This document shows positions 63,633 to 64,000 of a DNA stretch of 64,000 bases, one piece after another (the stretch's first letter is position 1; every line of letters begins with the position of its first letter). The DNA comes from Clostridiaceae bacterium M8S5 (lineage in GTDB: Bacteria; Bacillota; Clostridia; Tissierellales; MCWD3): positions 4,521,500-4,585,499 of the forward strand of contig CP118523.1 of assembly GCA_029227815.1 (NCBI GenBank). The letters are read 5' to 3'. A program made the position numbers and the translations under genes. The notes below the pieces were generated by a model that was not told the origin of the DNA, searched no databases, and saw only the letters and a list, made by a program, of their open reading frames with translations.

Positions 63633-64000
63633 ATGGAAAGAGATGAAAGACAGCTATTAATAGATATATCAGCAATGTACTATTTAGAAGGTATGACCCA
63701 AAACCAAATAGCCAAAGAAGTGTATTTATCAAGACCTAAAGTGTCCAGATTACTGAAAAAAGCAAGAGAAGAAAACATAGTAGACATAAACATAAATTAC
63801 GAGAGTGATACGCTTAGAAGGTTAGAAAATAAGATAAAAGCGAAATTTAATGTAAACAATGTAGTAATTGTAAAAACGCTAAAAAACTATGAAGATACAG
63901 TTGAAGAAATAGGAAAAGCAGCAGGTAAAGTGCTCCTAGAAGAAATTAAAGAAGGAATGACGATAGGCATATCTTGGGGAAATACGATGAGAAGTACAGT
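63633..64000 (+). CDS. SorC-type sugar-responsive regulator, 3' end outside window
   Basis: The first 122 residues are present. The N-terminal helix-turn-helix (about 1-60, LEGMTQNQIAKEVYLSRPKVSRLLKKAREENIVDI) matches the SorC/DeoR-like family. The start of the sugar-binding domain follows (GKAAGKVLLEEIKEGMTIGISWGNTM). It is the last gene of the ula operon seen here and is the best candidate to bind the GAACAnnTGTTC operators. The probable effector is a phosphorylated ascorbate derivative; this is inferred. Confidence 0.9.
   Translation, partial: MERDERQLLIDISAMYYLEGMTQNQIAKEVYLSRPKVSRLLKKAREENIVDININYESDTLRRLENKIKAKFNVNNVVIVKTLKNYEDTVEEIGKAAGKVLLEEIKEGMTIGISWGNTMRST

Noticed and set aside
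1..64000. CRISPR array, prophage or insertion sequence
   Set aside because: No regularly spaced direct repeats, phage structural genes, integrases or transposases are visible; the only dispersed repeat is the 150-bp hairpin element.

Overview
The window is AT-rich, and almost every gene lies on the + strand. It looks like a chromosome segment near the replication origin of an anaerobic, endospore-forming member of the Clostridia. Three things support this. First, the gene order dnaX-ybaB-recR-yaaL-bofA, csfB(gin)-yaaO-tmk-yaaQ-yaaR-holB-yaaT, yabB-rsmI-abrB, metG-tatD-yabE-rnmV-rsmA, veg and ispE follows the classical Bacillus/Clostridium order near oriC. Second, there are many sporulation and germination genes (bofA, csfB, spmAB, a SpoIID-like/amidase fusion, sipL, a gerKA-KB-KC set). 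Third, two adjacent genes carry in-frame TGA codons exactly where metal-binding cysteines belong, which points to selenocysteine decoding; TGA is also used as a normal stop (end of the UbiB-like gene). The exact genus cannot be fixed from the sequence alone.

Layout. 0-5.2 kb: branched-chain amino-acid synthesis, with the end of one acetolactate synthase gene, a T-box leader, an ACT-domain subunit, ilvC, a second acetolactate synthase and a PheB-type ACT protein. 5.4-8 kb: a phasin-like protein, a UbiB/ABC1 kinase and an MgtC-like protein. 8.1-16.7 kb: tRNA-Ser(GGA), the long SRP RNA, dnaX, ybaB, recR, an inserted AraC regulator, yaaL, bofA, an L25/Ctc protein, two-subunit fumarase and csfB. 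16.8-24.2 kb: yaaO to abrB. 24.5-33.6 kb: spmAB, a cyclase-like repeat protein, a lipoprotein, T-box-controlled metG, tatD, a Met/Pro-rich small protein, yabE, rnmV and rsmA. 33.8-43 kb is an accessory stretch between rsmA and veg: a coat-like protein, glutaredoxin, a DUF1858 protein, a CDF metal exporter, a HesB-like selenoprotein, a copper-type P-ATPase with selenocysteine, CorA and the SpoIID-like/amidase fusion. 43-53.5 kb: veg, an L,D-transpeptidase, TetR, an OPT transporter, an orphan PqqD protein, a decayed gene, sipL, ispE, GntR and a flavoprotein. 53.6-57.7 kb: the ger operon. 57.8-64 kb: a complete L-ascorbate (ula) utilisation operon running off the right edge in a SorC-type regulator.

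Most notable items. (1) A 150-bp, strongly self-complementary repeat occurs twice, in opposite orientations. Each copy sits between two copies of the local gene's terminator hairpin, the copies show a compensatory base change, and a solo fragment lies at a third terminator. (2) Two adjacent TGA-containing genes for metal-handling proteins have a Fur-like palindrome between them. (3) spmB seems to start at AUA. (4) The second acetolactate synthase carries Leu at the classical herbicide/substrate Trp position. (5) The SpoIID-like domain fused to an amidase has Gln in place of the expected catalytic Glu. (6) dnaX contains an A8 slippery run with a -1 stop two codons later. (7) The ula operon has two promoters with the same operator layout.
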